Source: Thinopyrum elongatum (lineage: Eukaryota; Streptophyta; Magnoliopsida; Poales; Poaceae). Taken from it: DNA of 64,000 bases. The stretch's first letter is position 1; each line of letters begins with the position of its first letter. A program made the position numbers and the translations under genes. Of this stretch, positions 46,470 through 56,442 are shown piece by piece. The notes under the pieces are model-generated. The model ran no database searches. It was not told the DNA's origin and was given only the letters and a program-made list of their open reading frames with translations. Where the stretch lies: NCBI GenBank assembly GCA_011799875.1, contig CM022298.1, forward strand, positions 283,351,395 through 283,415,394, written 5' to 3'.

Positions 46470-47075
46470 AAGGGGGACTGCTACTTCGCACTTTGATAGG
46501 TGAACCTCCATGGGGTCGGGGATGTCCGGTTAATTTGTGAGGCATGTGCCGCATCAAAGTTGTGAATTGGGTACTTAAATATCACACCACCTTTTTCATA
46601 CATATAGTTGGGCTACCCGTAGGTGGTTCGTATGAGGTCTCACCCCATCTCGCACGAGAAGCACACATTTCTTGGCCCGCACACGGTCCACCTTTCACTG
46701 GAAATGAAAGGGGGGGTGTGGTTTGACCATGATGGACTCCCATAGGTTTAGTGTTACGGTAGGGTGATATGTTAGACCTAGCGATTTGGGGGCATGCATT
46801 CATAGCTAGGATTCCCCTCCTGCCGACACGAGGGGGGGGGGGCAAGAAATACCGTGCGCTTTGTGAGACAGGTGCCAATCGAAGTTGTGCATTTGGTATT
46901 TGAACATCAAACCACCATTTCCATTCATATTTTTGGTCCACATGCAAGTGTGTTCGTGTTCTGACCGTTTCCCGCGTTGTTTTCACCAATATTATAAACA
47001 TTAGACAAGTCGGATGATGCAACAGACACGGTTCACTCACACTACCCGTGTGCCATGCCGGTGCCCCTGTCACTC
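44640..47075. repeat. Seven-copy diverged tandem array, units about 330-400 bp
   Basis: The anchor GTGCCACATCAAAG (variants) recurs near 44683, 45018, 45345, 45750, 46144, 46545 and 46871, at spacings of about 327-405. Each unit then has GTGCAT(T) with GGTATTCAAACATCA, a CACATGCA segment followed by GTGGTTGTCC, a CGTGGGCCC-type block, CACTTTGAC, AGAGAGGTTAAT and CTTTTTGGTT. Units also carry GTGTGGGGAC. Open frames inside are shared by several units but broken and have no known domain. It lies between two oppositely directed gene fragments of CACTA-2. Confidence 0.85.
46405..46466 (+). repeat. (GT)31 microsatellite
   Basis: Uninterrupted GT dinucleotide run inside the sixth interval of the tandem array; it partly explains the longer unit there. 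Confidence 0.98.
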
Positions 47076-47118
47076 ACATCAGCATAGTACATTGGGATCC
47101 ACGAGGCTTCCCTCGCAA

Positions 47119-47299
47119 TCTCAAAAATATCTACCCACCTGAAGGGTTTTTCTGTTTGATAACACATGGTTATTATGTCTCGACCATGCATGATGTTTGT
47201 TGTTCCCGCTCCCGCCTGCATCCCTCGAAAATATCTACCCGGCTAGAGGGTTTTTCTATTTGATAACACACGGTTGTTATCTCGGGACCGTGTGTGATG
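47119..47299. repeat. Two direct repeats of about 77 bp
   Basis: Copies at about 47119-47195 and 47224-47299 share AATATCTACCC, GGGTTTTTCT and TTTGATAACACA followed by a CGACC.TG..TGATG end. The second ends ACCGTGTGTGATG, the subterminal motif type of CACTA-2. They lie just upstream of the B3 gene. Confidence 0.75.
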
Positions 47300-48120
47300 C
47301 ATCATCCAAATTTTCAATAGCCCCGACATTTTACTCCCGCGTAGTAAAATTTTCAGTAGCCGCGTCATTTCTTCAAACACCCCCCCTCCACACACACACA
47401 TCCCAAAAACTCCTCGCGCGTGCGCGCACGCACACACACACACCCACCCACCCCCACACCACAACCCCTCCCTCGCTTGAAACCCTAGCAAGGTCGTCGT
47501 CGTCGCCGCCGCAGCAAGGCCTCCATTGTCGACATCTGCCGGTTTGCCTGTGCAGCTTACCCACCGATCTCCATACCCTAGCCGCCCTGAGTTTCTTAGA
47601 TGACTCCTGCCAAACGCCCCCTTTCCCACAGATACCCATCCCCATCCCCCACTCCAGAGCGTCGCAACCTAAGCCCGGCTACGCTTCCCGTGGAGCTCGA
47701 GGAGCGACTGGCCCAAAAGAGATGTATCGCGGCCTCTTCGCCCGACGTCGCCAGGTGGCCGCCGAGGAAGCTGACGACCATTACTGGCCGCAGGCTCTCA
47801 ATCAGCGGGCTAGAGTATGTGGGTATGTCGCGGACGCCGGCTACGATATCGAGGTCGTCGACAACGATGGCCTGACGTGGGCTATGTCATAGGTTAAGTG
47901 GCCCAACCGCAACCCCTTGGGTTCAACCGCCGTCGATCTCATCCATGGCCTCGCCGCTCATCTCCTCTGGCTCGCTGTCAAGAATTTGCCATCCTACATC
48001 ACCATCAAGCCCCTTTTGTCATTTCTGAAGGACATGTTTTGTGACGCTGGCTTGGGATCCACAGCTGCCAAGTCAGACCTCATCGACGGCGACCACGAGG
48101 ACGGCACCCTCTCTAGCTCT

Positions 48121-48264
48121 TCCAAGGGGAAAGAGCTCATCTGCGACATCAGGGAGGGCACCCTACAGCCATGCCCTTCCAAGGGGAAGGAGCCCATCTG
48201 CGACAACATGGAGCGCACCCAGGGTCCGTGCTCTTCCCACGGGAATGAGCCCATCTGTGACAAG
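48121..48264 (+). repeat. 57-bp in-frame tandem repeat in the B3 gene first exon
   Basis: Three copies start at 48121, 48178 and 48235. Each encodes S(K/H)G(K/N)E(L/P)ICD followed by an acidic/polar stretch. The period is 57 bases (19 codons), so copy-number change keeps the frame. Confidence 0.85.
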
Positions 48265-49566
48265 TGAGGAAACCCATGATTTGTTTTGCCGTGCCTCTTC
48301 ACAGGGGGAACCCATGATTTGTTTTGTCGAGTCCCTTTTGTAGTGTAGTGAGAATATGTCTAGTTTTAATTGCTATATTTGGTTGTTTGTAGTATGCCTT
48401 GTTTATTTCAGTTGTTCACAATGTGATGCTCTATATGTGCAACTATTTACTGTGCAGTACAGTTTCATCAATACCAGTTTTAAACATACCGATAGGAATG
48501 CATATATTTGCTTGCTGTTAAGCCTATTATAACTACAATATGCCTCTTTTAAAGTTTTTTGGTTGTTCGGTTGTTTGTAGTTAGCATATGTCCAGTTTCA
48601 AATGCTATCTTTGGTTGTTCGTAGTATACCTTGTTTATTCCAGTTATTCATAACGTGATGTTCAATATGTGCAAGAATGAACTGTGCAGTTTAATTTCAT
48701 CAATACCAGTTTGAACAATACCACTATGAATGACTACATTTGGTTGTTGTTAAGCATGTTGTAGTTAACACGCCTTTCCATTTTTATTTAACAATAACCA
48801 GTGTACTTAGACTGGCACAATACTAGTTTGAATGACTATATTTGCTTGTTGTTAAATGTTAGGCCTGTTGCAATTAACACACCTTTTCACTTCTTGTTTT
48901 GCTTAACTAGCATGCTTAAACCTGCACACAGAAGCTATCGTTTGGAGATTATTTTGTCTGCCATGAATATATTTGGTTTATGTTTAGCCTGTTGTGCTTA
49001 ACATGCCTCTCGATGTACTTAAATAGGATAATTTTAGGAACGACTGCTGTTTTCAATCAAGGTTAGTTTCATCCCACGGCTTATATATACTCACTATTCA
49101 GGATATCGGTAGCTGGTACCATATAGGCCGGGGGCTGATAAGCGACTAATCGGTGAATCAGACTTTTAACTGAATATATGTGTAACCCATTTATCGGTAG
49201 GTTAACTAGGGCCATATCTAATATATCTAAGGCTACATAGCAACATGCAGTGCATTGAATGTCTAAATATGCAATCATAGGCTACATAGCAACAAGGAAG
49301 AGTGTTACATTAATGTTCTAATGATGTCTAGATATACGTAGAAGAGCAGCAACAACAACAATAACAACAACACAACAGCAGTTAATCAGCCGATAATTTG
49401 TAAAAATGCAATAAACTCCCTCCGGCCCATAATAGAAGATGTTAATTTATCCAATATGCGAGTATATTGGATGTTATAAGATATTATATAATGGGACAGA
49501 GGGAGTGTTGTACTACATCATTGTGCAATTGTTGTTTAGCTTCTAATATTAACTTGGTGCTTTTAG
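48265..49566 (+). other. Intron-like AT-rich stretch of the B3 gene
   Basis: No coding sequence. It contains diverged direct repeats (GTTGTTTGTAGT, GCCTTGTTTATT, AATACCAGTTT) around 48370-48850 and a small MITE at 49414-49507. It ends with a TTTTAG acceptor. Confidence 0.55.
49414..49507. mobile_element. Stowaway-like MITE (about 94 bp)
   Basis: Inverted ends ACTCCCTCCGGCCCATAATA and, in reverse complement, ACTCCCTCTGTCCCATTATA match at 17 of 20 bases and are the CTCCCTCCG/CGGAGGGAG type of Triticeae Stowaway (Tc1/mariner) MITEs. A TA duplication is not clear at both ends. It lies in the long intron of the B3 gene. Confidence 0.75.
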
Positions 49567-49616
49567 GTACATATGTCATTGGTAAAGATCCGTGCTTCGA
49601 CCCTTTCTGCGTATGG

Positions 49617-49805
49617 CACTACTGGAAATAGAGAATTTGCCATCAGTCAGGTCTTTGCCGTCTGCTAGCGGACGGCAAAGAAGGTCTTTGCCATCTGCTT
49701 ATGAAAAACGGACGACAAAGAACTGGCTGACGGCAAAGATCCTAGTTGCCATCAGCCAATTCTTTGCCGTCCGCCAGCGGACGACAAAGATTGAGTATCT
49801 AACGG
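49617..49805. repeat. CACTA-4 left terminus and subterminal repeats
   Basis: TTTGCCGTC(T/C)GC and GACGGCAAAG motifs in both orientations, about every 25-35 bases, up to TTGAGTATC. They differ from the motifs of the other three CACTA elements. Confidence 0.9.
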
Positions 49806-50465
49806 CCGTTACCCCCGCCTCCTCTCTCTCTCTTCTCTCTCTCCCTAACCCCTGACCCGACCCCCCGCACCCGACCCCAACCGCAGCCGGCCATCGTGCC
49901 CTCGCCGCACCAGGGACCCCACCGCACCCCCGCCGCCCCTGCCCAGGCCGCCCCGCCCCCTCCCCTGCGGCGACCGTCCCATCGCCCTTGCCTCCCCGCC
50001 GCCCCGACCATGTCGCCCCACCGCCGTCGCACCACCCTGCCCAGGCCGCCCCGCCCCCTCCTCTGGGGCGGCCACCCGAGCGCCGCCGTGAGGCAGGCCG
50101 TAGCACCGCCCCCCTGCCCTGGGGCAGACCTACTCCACCGGGCCACCCCCCTCCTCCACCGGCCGCCCCCTCCCCTGCGGTGAGCTCCTCACCTTTTTTT
50201 CTTTTTTTTCTATTTTTTTACTTTTACTTTTATGTTTAGTTTAGTTTAGTTTTAGGTTCATGTTTAGTTTAGTTTAGTTTAGTTTATGTTTAGTTTAGTT
50301 TAGTTTAGTTTATTGTAGTTTAGTTTAGTTTTAGTTTTAGTTTAATTTAGTTTAAAGAAGAAGAAGAAGAAGAAGAAGAAAGAAGAAGATGAAAAAGAAG
50401 AAGAAGAAGTAGAAGAAGAAGATGAAAAAAAGAAGTAGGAAAAGTAGAAAAAGAAAGAAAAGAAG
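49806..50465. other. Low-complexity leader of CACTA-4
   Basis: A strongly C-rich stretch (49855-50180) is followed by T-rich TTTAG repeats (50200-50352) and a purine GAAGAA stretch (50353-50465). Long Pro/Arg/Gly-rich open frames here exist in several frames on both strands and are compositional. Confidence 0.75.
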
Positions 50466-50775
50466 GAAAACAAGGTCGAGGGTCGAGGATCTCCGAGGGG
50501 TCGAGGGTCGAGGGTTGCCGAGGGGTTGAGGGTCACCGAGGGGTCGAGGATCGAGGATCGCCGAGGGGTCGAGGGTCGCCGAGGGGTCGAGGATCGAGGG
50601 TTGCCGAGGCGTCGAGGGTCGTCGAGGGGTGGAGGGTCGAGGGGTCAAGGGTCGTCAACGGGTCGAGGTGTCGAGGGTCGAGGGTCGCCGAGGGGTCGAG
50701 GGTCAAGGGTCGCCGAGGGGTCGAGGGGTCGAGGATCGAGGTATCGAGGGGTCGAGGGTCGAGGGTCGAGGACCG
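50466..50775. repeat. GGTCGAGG/GGTCGCCGAGG minisatellite
   Basis: Irregular tandem array of short units (GGTCGAGG, GATCGAGG, GGTCGCCGAGGG) with a higher-order length of about 20-30 bases. On the minus strand it reads as Pro/Arg/Asp repeats, but no gene context supports translation. Confidence 0.9.
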
Positions 50776-50828
50776 TGCGTCGCCATACCTGAGGGCGCCC
50801 GAGGACGAGCGGGTTAGGGGGTTCCTCG

Positions 50829-51420
50829 GCCTCCCACAGCAACAGTTCTTGGGGCCGATGGCGGTCGAACACGAACACCTTGGCGAATTTGTCTTGCAGC
50901 CTCTGCGATGAGGATTAAAAGCCAAGTGTTGAAACTTGAAACACCCAAACTGACTCATGACAAAAAATCAAAGCGTAGAAAGAGAAACCAAAGACGAAAC
51001 AATACGTATTGAGAGGTTGTGCAACTAGGATGATATTCTATAACATATTTTTTAACGAATTTGAGAGGATGGTGGTGAAGAACTCGAAAGCCATTGGTGT
51101 ATTGCGGTCGTTTCCATACATTCTGCTACAGCGCAACAACCCTTCTTCTGACCGCCACCAATGGCTTTCGAGTTCTTCGCCATCATCCTCTCCAATTCAT
51201 TAAAAAAGCTGGTACAGAAAATCATCCTAGTTGCACAACCTCTCACTATGTACTATTTCATCTTTCGTTTCTCTTTCTACGCCTTGATTTTCTGTCATGA
51301 GTCAGTTTGGTTGTTTGAAGTGTCAAAACTTGTCTTTTAATCCTCATCGCAGAGGCTGCCAGACAAATTCGCCAAGGTGTTCGACCACCATCGGCCCTAA
51401 GAACTGTTGTTGTGGGAGGC
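50829..51420. repeat. Long inverted repeat (arms about 280 bp) in CACTA-4
   Basis: The left arm 50829-51109 and right arm 51150-51420 are reverse complements over almost their whole length around a loop of about 40 bases. Matching blocks include CCTCCCACAGCAACAG / TGTTGTTGTGGGAGG, TTGGCGAATTTGTCT / AGACAAATTCGCCAA, and AGGTTGTGCAACTAGG / CCTAGTTGCACAACCT. Both strands therefore start the same small open frame (MRGCATRMIF). The transcript would fold into a long hairpin. It sits just upstream of the TNPA-like gene. Confidence 0.93.
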
Positions 51421-51646
51421 TGGGCGTCGGCGTCGCTTGTGGGACGTGGATGTAGTGTTCGATGCCGAGGATCGAGGATCGAGGAACGAGCAGTGCGAAT
51501 CATTTTTTTACAACTTGGCAAAAACAATAATGCTATGTTACTCATCTTTTTACAACTTGGCGGTGGCATCCTATTATTCATGTCGGTATTAAAATTTTTA
51601 TGTTGTACTAATTTCGTTTACTCTTTGTCATGGTAGGTGTTGAAAG

Positions 51647-54118
51647 ATGGTGGGCACGGGTAAGGAGCGCTCCGAGGCTCCTTCTTCATCGGCACGTGGT
51701 GGGAGTGGTACTTCCATTCCACCGGTACCTCTCCAGAGAGCGTTGTACGAGGGTATGGTTTCACCGGTGGGCGCTTCTTCATCGGCGTCATTGCCCACCG
51801 GGAGAGGAGGTTGGGGAGGGAGGAAGAGAGGAGGTCAGGGAGGACGCGCCGTGGGAGAGGTAGGAATGCTCCTACGCCTTCCTCGCCGCCACCCCCAGCT
51901 GATTCACCCGAGCACAGGACTGCTATGGTGGACACCTCTGTGGAGGAGGCTACGTGGGCTCTGGTCCATGAGCCTTGGGTCGACGGGCCTTCGGCCCACA
52001 AGACTTGGCCCCACCAGACTCCGGACCTGGGTACGTCCCAAGAGACGTTCGGATGGGGTACCTGGACGGGTCCGCCTGAGGGGCCGAGTGGCAATGCTGA
52101 TGGTGGCGGGGATCCGGCTGATAGCGAGGGCGAGTTGGTTGAGGGGGCCACCGTCTACCAGTGTGGTTGTACACGGCTCCCGTCCGTGCCGGCGACCCAC
52201 GAGCAGAGGTGGTTGATTTTCCCTGATGGGGAGAAGTAAGTGCATTTACTCTTTTTGTACCATTTGCCTTGACGTTTCTTCAAATATCTAATGCGTTGGC
52301 CTTGTCATACTGCAGGGGTTGGCACCACGCTGATGATGTCCGCAGGCCCAACACCGTCCTTGGTGTGCTTTGCCGGCAAAACTTCCCGGGGTTTGTCATG
52401 TTGCCCGGTGAGGGTCAGGTTCCAGAGCTAGGATTGAGCTGGGAGCACTACTTGGCTGCCCCGGCCCCACCGAAGGAGATGATCGACAGTGTCTTGTGCC
52501 ACACGAGGGCAGAGATGGTGATCAGAAAGTTTTGGGTAATTTCTCCTTTACACAATTAAAAATCTTCAAATAGCTAGTTATTGTACTAATCAATGTTGTC
52601 CCGTTTGATTGCAGACCTTCTACAGGTGTGAGGAGGGATACGAGGAGGCCGCGGCAAAGGTTATCGATGCCGAGTGCAGGCACCTACTACAAAACTTACG
52701 GCATGAGGCTCGGGTGCAGGCTGTTCGAGACTACTACGCCTCACTTGGTATTAAGAAGCCCAAGCCGGCGTGCCGAGGCGGCTTTCTGAAGAAGGAGCAG
52801 TACATGATGGTAATTACCTATTCTTAAGGCCTTGTACTTAGTTTCCTTGATTTGATTCATAGGCGTAGCACTCAAGTTTCTCTTTACTAACTTAGGTGCC
52901 CCCGAGATGGTGTGCAGATCAGATGGATTGGTGGGAGGTGTTGGTGGATGAGTGGTGCTTAGACCAATGGCGAGCCCTCCACAACAATGCCAAGGACCGG
53001 CATGCCCAAATGGAAGGTGTGCCACACCATCATGGCAGCGCCAACTTATTTCAGTTCGGGCGGAACTGGGTATGTGGTTTGCTTCATGATTCATGCAATT
53101 CATTCTTCATGCTAGCTTGAGCCCTTTAATTAGTAATTTACTATGTTCCTCTCTTTCAGGGGCGACACAATAAGGCAGAGGTGCCAGAGGTGTTCGACCT
53201 CTATGCCATGGCCCATACTGGCTCGTACAAGAAGTTCAAGGGATTCTCTGCGTCTGACCTCGATGATTCAAAGAACTTCACCAACATCTCCTCCCACAAC
53301 AAGCTCGTGAGGTACAAAGATGTGGGGAAGGCGACGAAATGGGAGGACTTTAACCCGAGCCAGAAGTTTGATCCAGAGCTGGTGATGTTATCTGGTGGCG
53401 GGAGGTCCCATGGCTCGATAGCCATTGGAGATGGACTTATACGCTGTCCTAGCACTCTCCCGGAGATCAAGGCGCACCAAACGAGCTTCGCCCCCGAGAT
53501 AAGTCCTCGTCCACGGCCAATGGAGCTCGCCTTCGAGGTTAGTTATACGAACTCAGGTTCCTTTCCTCTCCATTACATTGTGTGTGTGGCCATCGATGAT
53601 TACAATGCTAACGAGGAGTGGTGTTGCAGGCTGCTCTTGAAAAAGAGAGAGAGGTAACCAAGAAGCTTCTGGCGGAGAGGGACTGGCAGGCGGCGGAGAA
53701 GGAGCGTGAGATGGAGGAGAGGACGGCTAGGATGTTGGAGGAGGAGAGGGCACGGAATGACATGTAGAACCAGGCCATGTACGAGCTCCTCGTGGTAAGT
53801 TTCTTCTGCATATTAGCCAAATCATGCACGTAATGTTCATTTCATTACTAACTAGTATGACTGACTCGTCAAAACCAAATGTGCAGTCTGTGTGCGAGAA
53901 GGCCGGTCAGACCCCTCCGCCGATGCCAGAGATTGCTCCGGGGACCACGGTGAGTTTAATTTGAATGGTCATTAGTTACTAGTCTTAACATTTCAGTGTC
54001 ATCATGCTAACGAGACATTGCAAATGATCTTTGGTGCAGCGTAACTCCTGACAAGCATCACACGATCCTTCTCCAGGTGGTACCGGCACGAGCCACCAAG
54101 GTGCTTCACCTCTGTGAT
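51647..54118 (+). pseudogene. TNPA-like (Transposase_24-type) gene of CACTA-4, broken
   Basis: Eight exons with GT/AG borders: 51647-52235, 52316-52535, 52615-52809, 52896-53069, 53160-53537, 53630-53794, 53887-53949, 54040-54118. The N-terminus is Ser/Gly/Arg-rich (MVGTGKERSEAPSSS). The core has NTVLGVLCRQNFPGFVMLPG, LGLSWEHYLAAPAPP, FYRCEEGYEEAAAKV, VPPRWCADQMDWWEVLVDEW, AMAHTGSYKKFKGFSAS and MLSGGGRSHGSIAIGDGL. A Glu/Arg-rich coiled coil follows (AALEKEREVTKKLLAERD). Such proteins bind CACTA subterminal repeats and assist transposition in the nucleus. It is broken by a frameshift near 51860, a TAG after EERARNDM (about 53765, Gln expected) and a stop after RNS in the last exon. No catalytic transposase accompanies it. 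Confidence 0.85.
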
Positions 54119-54639
54119 GACGGTAAGTTTTCTATAGTGTTTTGCTTAACAAATGCATAATGACCTAGACTTAGCTTTATTTTCTCCAATATGCTTACCA
54201 TAATGACCTAGACTTGCTTACTTAGCTCCAAAATGATCCATTTTACCTAAGTTAGCTCTAAAATGATCTACACTTAGCTTTGTTTCCTCCAAAATGACCT
54301 AAGTTAGCTCTAATATGCTAAGTTAGCTCTAATATGCTTAGTTACCTAGGTTTGCTCAATAATGACATACACTTAGCTTACTTATGTCAAAATTGGCATA
54401 ATTAGCTTACTTAGGTTTGAAATGGCATAACAACCTTGGTAACCTCATATATGTCATATACTTAGCTTATTTTCCTCAAAAATGACATAATAAGCTTAAT
54501 TAGTTCCAAAATGATCAATTTTACCTAAGTTAGCTCTAATATGCATAGTTACCTAGGTTAGCTCAATAAATACCTATACTTAGCTTACTTATGTCAAAAA
54601 TGGCATAATATGCTTAGTTAACTGAAAAATGGCATAATT
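54119..54639. repeat. Diverged flank of the 30-bp minisatellite
   Basis: AT-rich, made of irregular, older-looking copies of ATGACCTA, AGTTAGCTC and CTTAGCTTA blocks with variable spacing. They grade into the regular 30-bp array to the right. Confidence 0.7.
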
Positions 54640-55135
54640 ACCTAGGTTAGCTCAATAATGATCCATTTTACCTAGGTTAGCTCCAAAATGATCCATTTTA
54701 CCTAGGTTAGCTACAAAATGATCCAGTTTACCTAGGTTAGCTCCAAAATGATCCATTTTAGCTAGGTTAGCTCATAAATGATCCATTTTACTTAGGTTAG
54801 CTCCAAAATGATCCATTTTACCTAGGTTAGCTCCAAAATGATCCATTTTAGCTAAGTTAGCTCATAAATGATCCATTTTACCTAGGTTAGCTCCAAAATG
54901 ATCCATTTTACCTAGGTTAGCTCCAAAATGATCCATTTTAGCTTAGTTAGCTCATAAATGATCCATTTTAGCTAAGTTAGCTCATAAATGATCCATTTTA
55001 CCTAGGTTAGCTCATAAATGTCATTTTTACCTAGGTTATCTCCAAAATGACCCATTTTAGCTAAGTTAGCTCCAAAATGATCCATTTTGCCTAAATTAGC
55101 TCATAAATGTCATTTTTACCTAGGTTACTTAAGTT
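54640..55135. repeat. 30-bp minisatellite, at least 13 regular copies
   Basis: The exact 30-base period is visible from about 54650 to 55020. Each unit contains AAATGATCCATTTTA plus a block such as CCTAGGTTAGCTC, with two alternating variants (CTCCAAAATG and CTCATAAATG). After 55020 the units shorten and degenerate. The copies abut with no unique spacers. Confidence 0.95.
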
Positions 55136-55499
55136 AGCTCATAAATGTCATATACTTCTTCTTCTTCTTCTTCTTCATTTTCTTCTTCTTCTTCAAACTT
55201 TCTTGTTGCCCATTTTGCTGATTTCATTCACATCACGGACGCTTGCATTGATGGAGGGCTTGTTTTCCCTTTCTGTTTTCATTTTGGAACAATGTGGAAC
55301 TTGTAATATGTATGGATGAACTATGTATGTTGAACTTGCTATGTATTGGATATCTCATATGTATGTGGAACTTGCTATCTATGTGTTTGATATCTCATAT
55401 GTTTGCTGTGAAATATATATATGTTTGCTGTGAAATATCATATATTTGCTGTGAAAATGGTTGGATATAAGAAAAAAACAGAACAAAAAGAGGCAATGC
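55136..55499. other. Spacer in CACTA-4 before the right subterminal repeats
   Basis: A CTTCTT microsatellite (about 55157-55193) is followed by short direct repeats around TATGTTTGCTGTGAAATAT at about 55396-55450. No gene was found. Confidence 0.65.
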
Positions 55500-55998
55500 A
55501 GCCTCTTTGCCATCTGCCACCGACAGCAAAGGGGTCTTTGTCGTCTGCCACAGACGGCAAAATGGCCATGTGGTAGCAGCCTGTGCAACCTGGGAGCTGA
55601 CCCATTTGGTCACTTTGCCGTCTATGGTAGACGGCAAAGGCTTGGGCAGTTTGCCGTTCGTGGCAGACGGCAAAGAGCGGGAGGGCATGACGCGTCTGTT
55701 GACGTCACAGGGCGGACGGCAAAGGGGAGGGCATGTTTGCCGTCAGCTGGCGGACGACAAAGCCTCCCGTTAGCCACCTAACATGGCTAACGTCTATTCT
55801 TTGTCGTCTACATTCTTTGCCGTCCGCCACTAACGGCAAAGGGCCTTTGCCATCTACTGTGGGAAAGCAGACGGCAAAGAAGCTGTTTACCGTAGCTTAC
55901 TTTGCCGGGCATGTTTGCCGTCGGCGGTTGACGGCAAAGCCCTTTGTTGCCCGCTTTCCGGTCCTTGGCAGATGGCAAATCAGCTGATTCCTGTTATG
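55500..55998. repeat. CACTA-4 right subterminal repeats and degenerate terminus
   Basis: About a dozen TTTGCCGTC(T/C) and GACGGCAAAG motifs in both orientations, with variants such as TTTGCCATCTGC. The terminus ATTCCTGTTATG replaces the expected TCCAGTAGTG end. Confidence 0.85.
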
Positions 55999-56442
55999 TG
56001 GGGCAATGAGATATTGATGAACCAACATCAAGTGAGGAAGCTGATAAAGATTGTTAGTAAAATGGGTCAAAAGATGGCAATTATATTCTTTGTTTACACT
56101 TTATCTAAGACAACAGCGAACTGTAGGATGGTAAGTAAGAACTATGCAGCCTTCTTTTTACTGCCCATCACGAGTTGTGTTAGATGACAATGTCTGAATA
56201 TTTTTCCTTTGAAGTAGTTACCAAAGCAGTTTACTCAAGATTACCTCTCAAAATACATGATTGGTGGGCATGCAAAGGTTAAAGTATTTCTACAAGAACA
56301 CGATGACTATCTAGATGTGTTCATGAAGACAGTGAAGGATGGGCGGTCAGCCATCACAAGGGGTTGGACTAGAGTCGTGCGTGCCTTCTGCTTGGAGGAG
56401 GGCACAATATGGGCATTGCACTTCACCTTATTCAGCAACTAG

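Larger units (their letters stand above)
49617..55998 (+). mobile_element. CACTA-4, deletion-derivative CACTA element (6382 bp)
   Basis: The left end is CACTACTGGAAATAG at 49617. The right end in reverse complement is CATAACAGGAATCAG, ending at 55998; it aligns base for base with the left end over 25 positions through TTTGCC but has lost the canonical CACTA pentamer. The 3-bp target duplication TGG is exact (49614-49616, 55999-56001), and removing one TGG plus the element restores the B3 exon frame. Subterminal TTTGCCGTC/GACGGCAAA repeats lie at both ends. It carries a TNPA-like gene but no catalytic transposase. Confidence 0.85.
47600..56442 (+). pseudogene. B3-domain gene, broken, with CACTA-4 inside an exon
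   Basis: The first exon (47600 to 48263) starts MTPAKRPLSHRY and shifts frame near 47710, continuing as YWPQALNQRARVCGYVADAG. It has a TAG at 47890-47892 and ends in three 19-residue repeats (SKGKELICD, SKGKEPICD, SHGNEPICD) and a GTGAGG donor. After a long intron, an exon at 49567 reads TYVIGKDPCFDPFCVW, is split by CACTA-4, and resumes at 56002 as GNEILMNQHQVRKL to CRM at 56130 (GTAAGT donor). The last exon, 56218-56442, is a B3-like domain: LPKQFTQDYLSKYMI, KVKVFLQEHDDYLDVFM, ITRGWTRVVRAFCLEEGT, then stop. B3 proteins bind DNA in the nucleus. Joining the first two exons does not keep frame, so an exon or indel is missed. It is carried by CACTA-2. Confidence 0.7.

Noticed and set aside
49699..50239. 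Several long Pro/Ala/Gly/Arg frames on both strands
   Set aside because: C-rich low-complexity leader of CACTA-4. Simultaneously open frames on both strands are expected from composition.
54640..55135. Regular 30-bp repeats reminiscent of a CRISPR array
   Set aside because: The repeats are contiguous with no unique spacers, and the genome is a plant nuclear one. It is a minisatellite.
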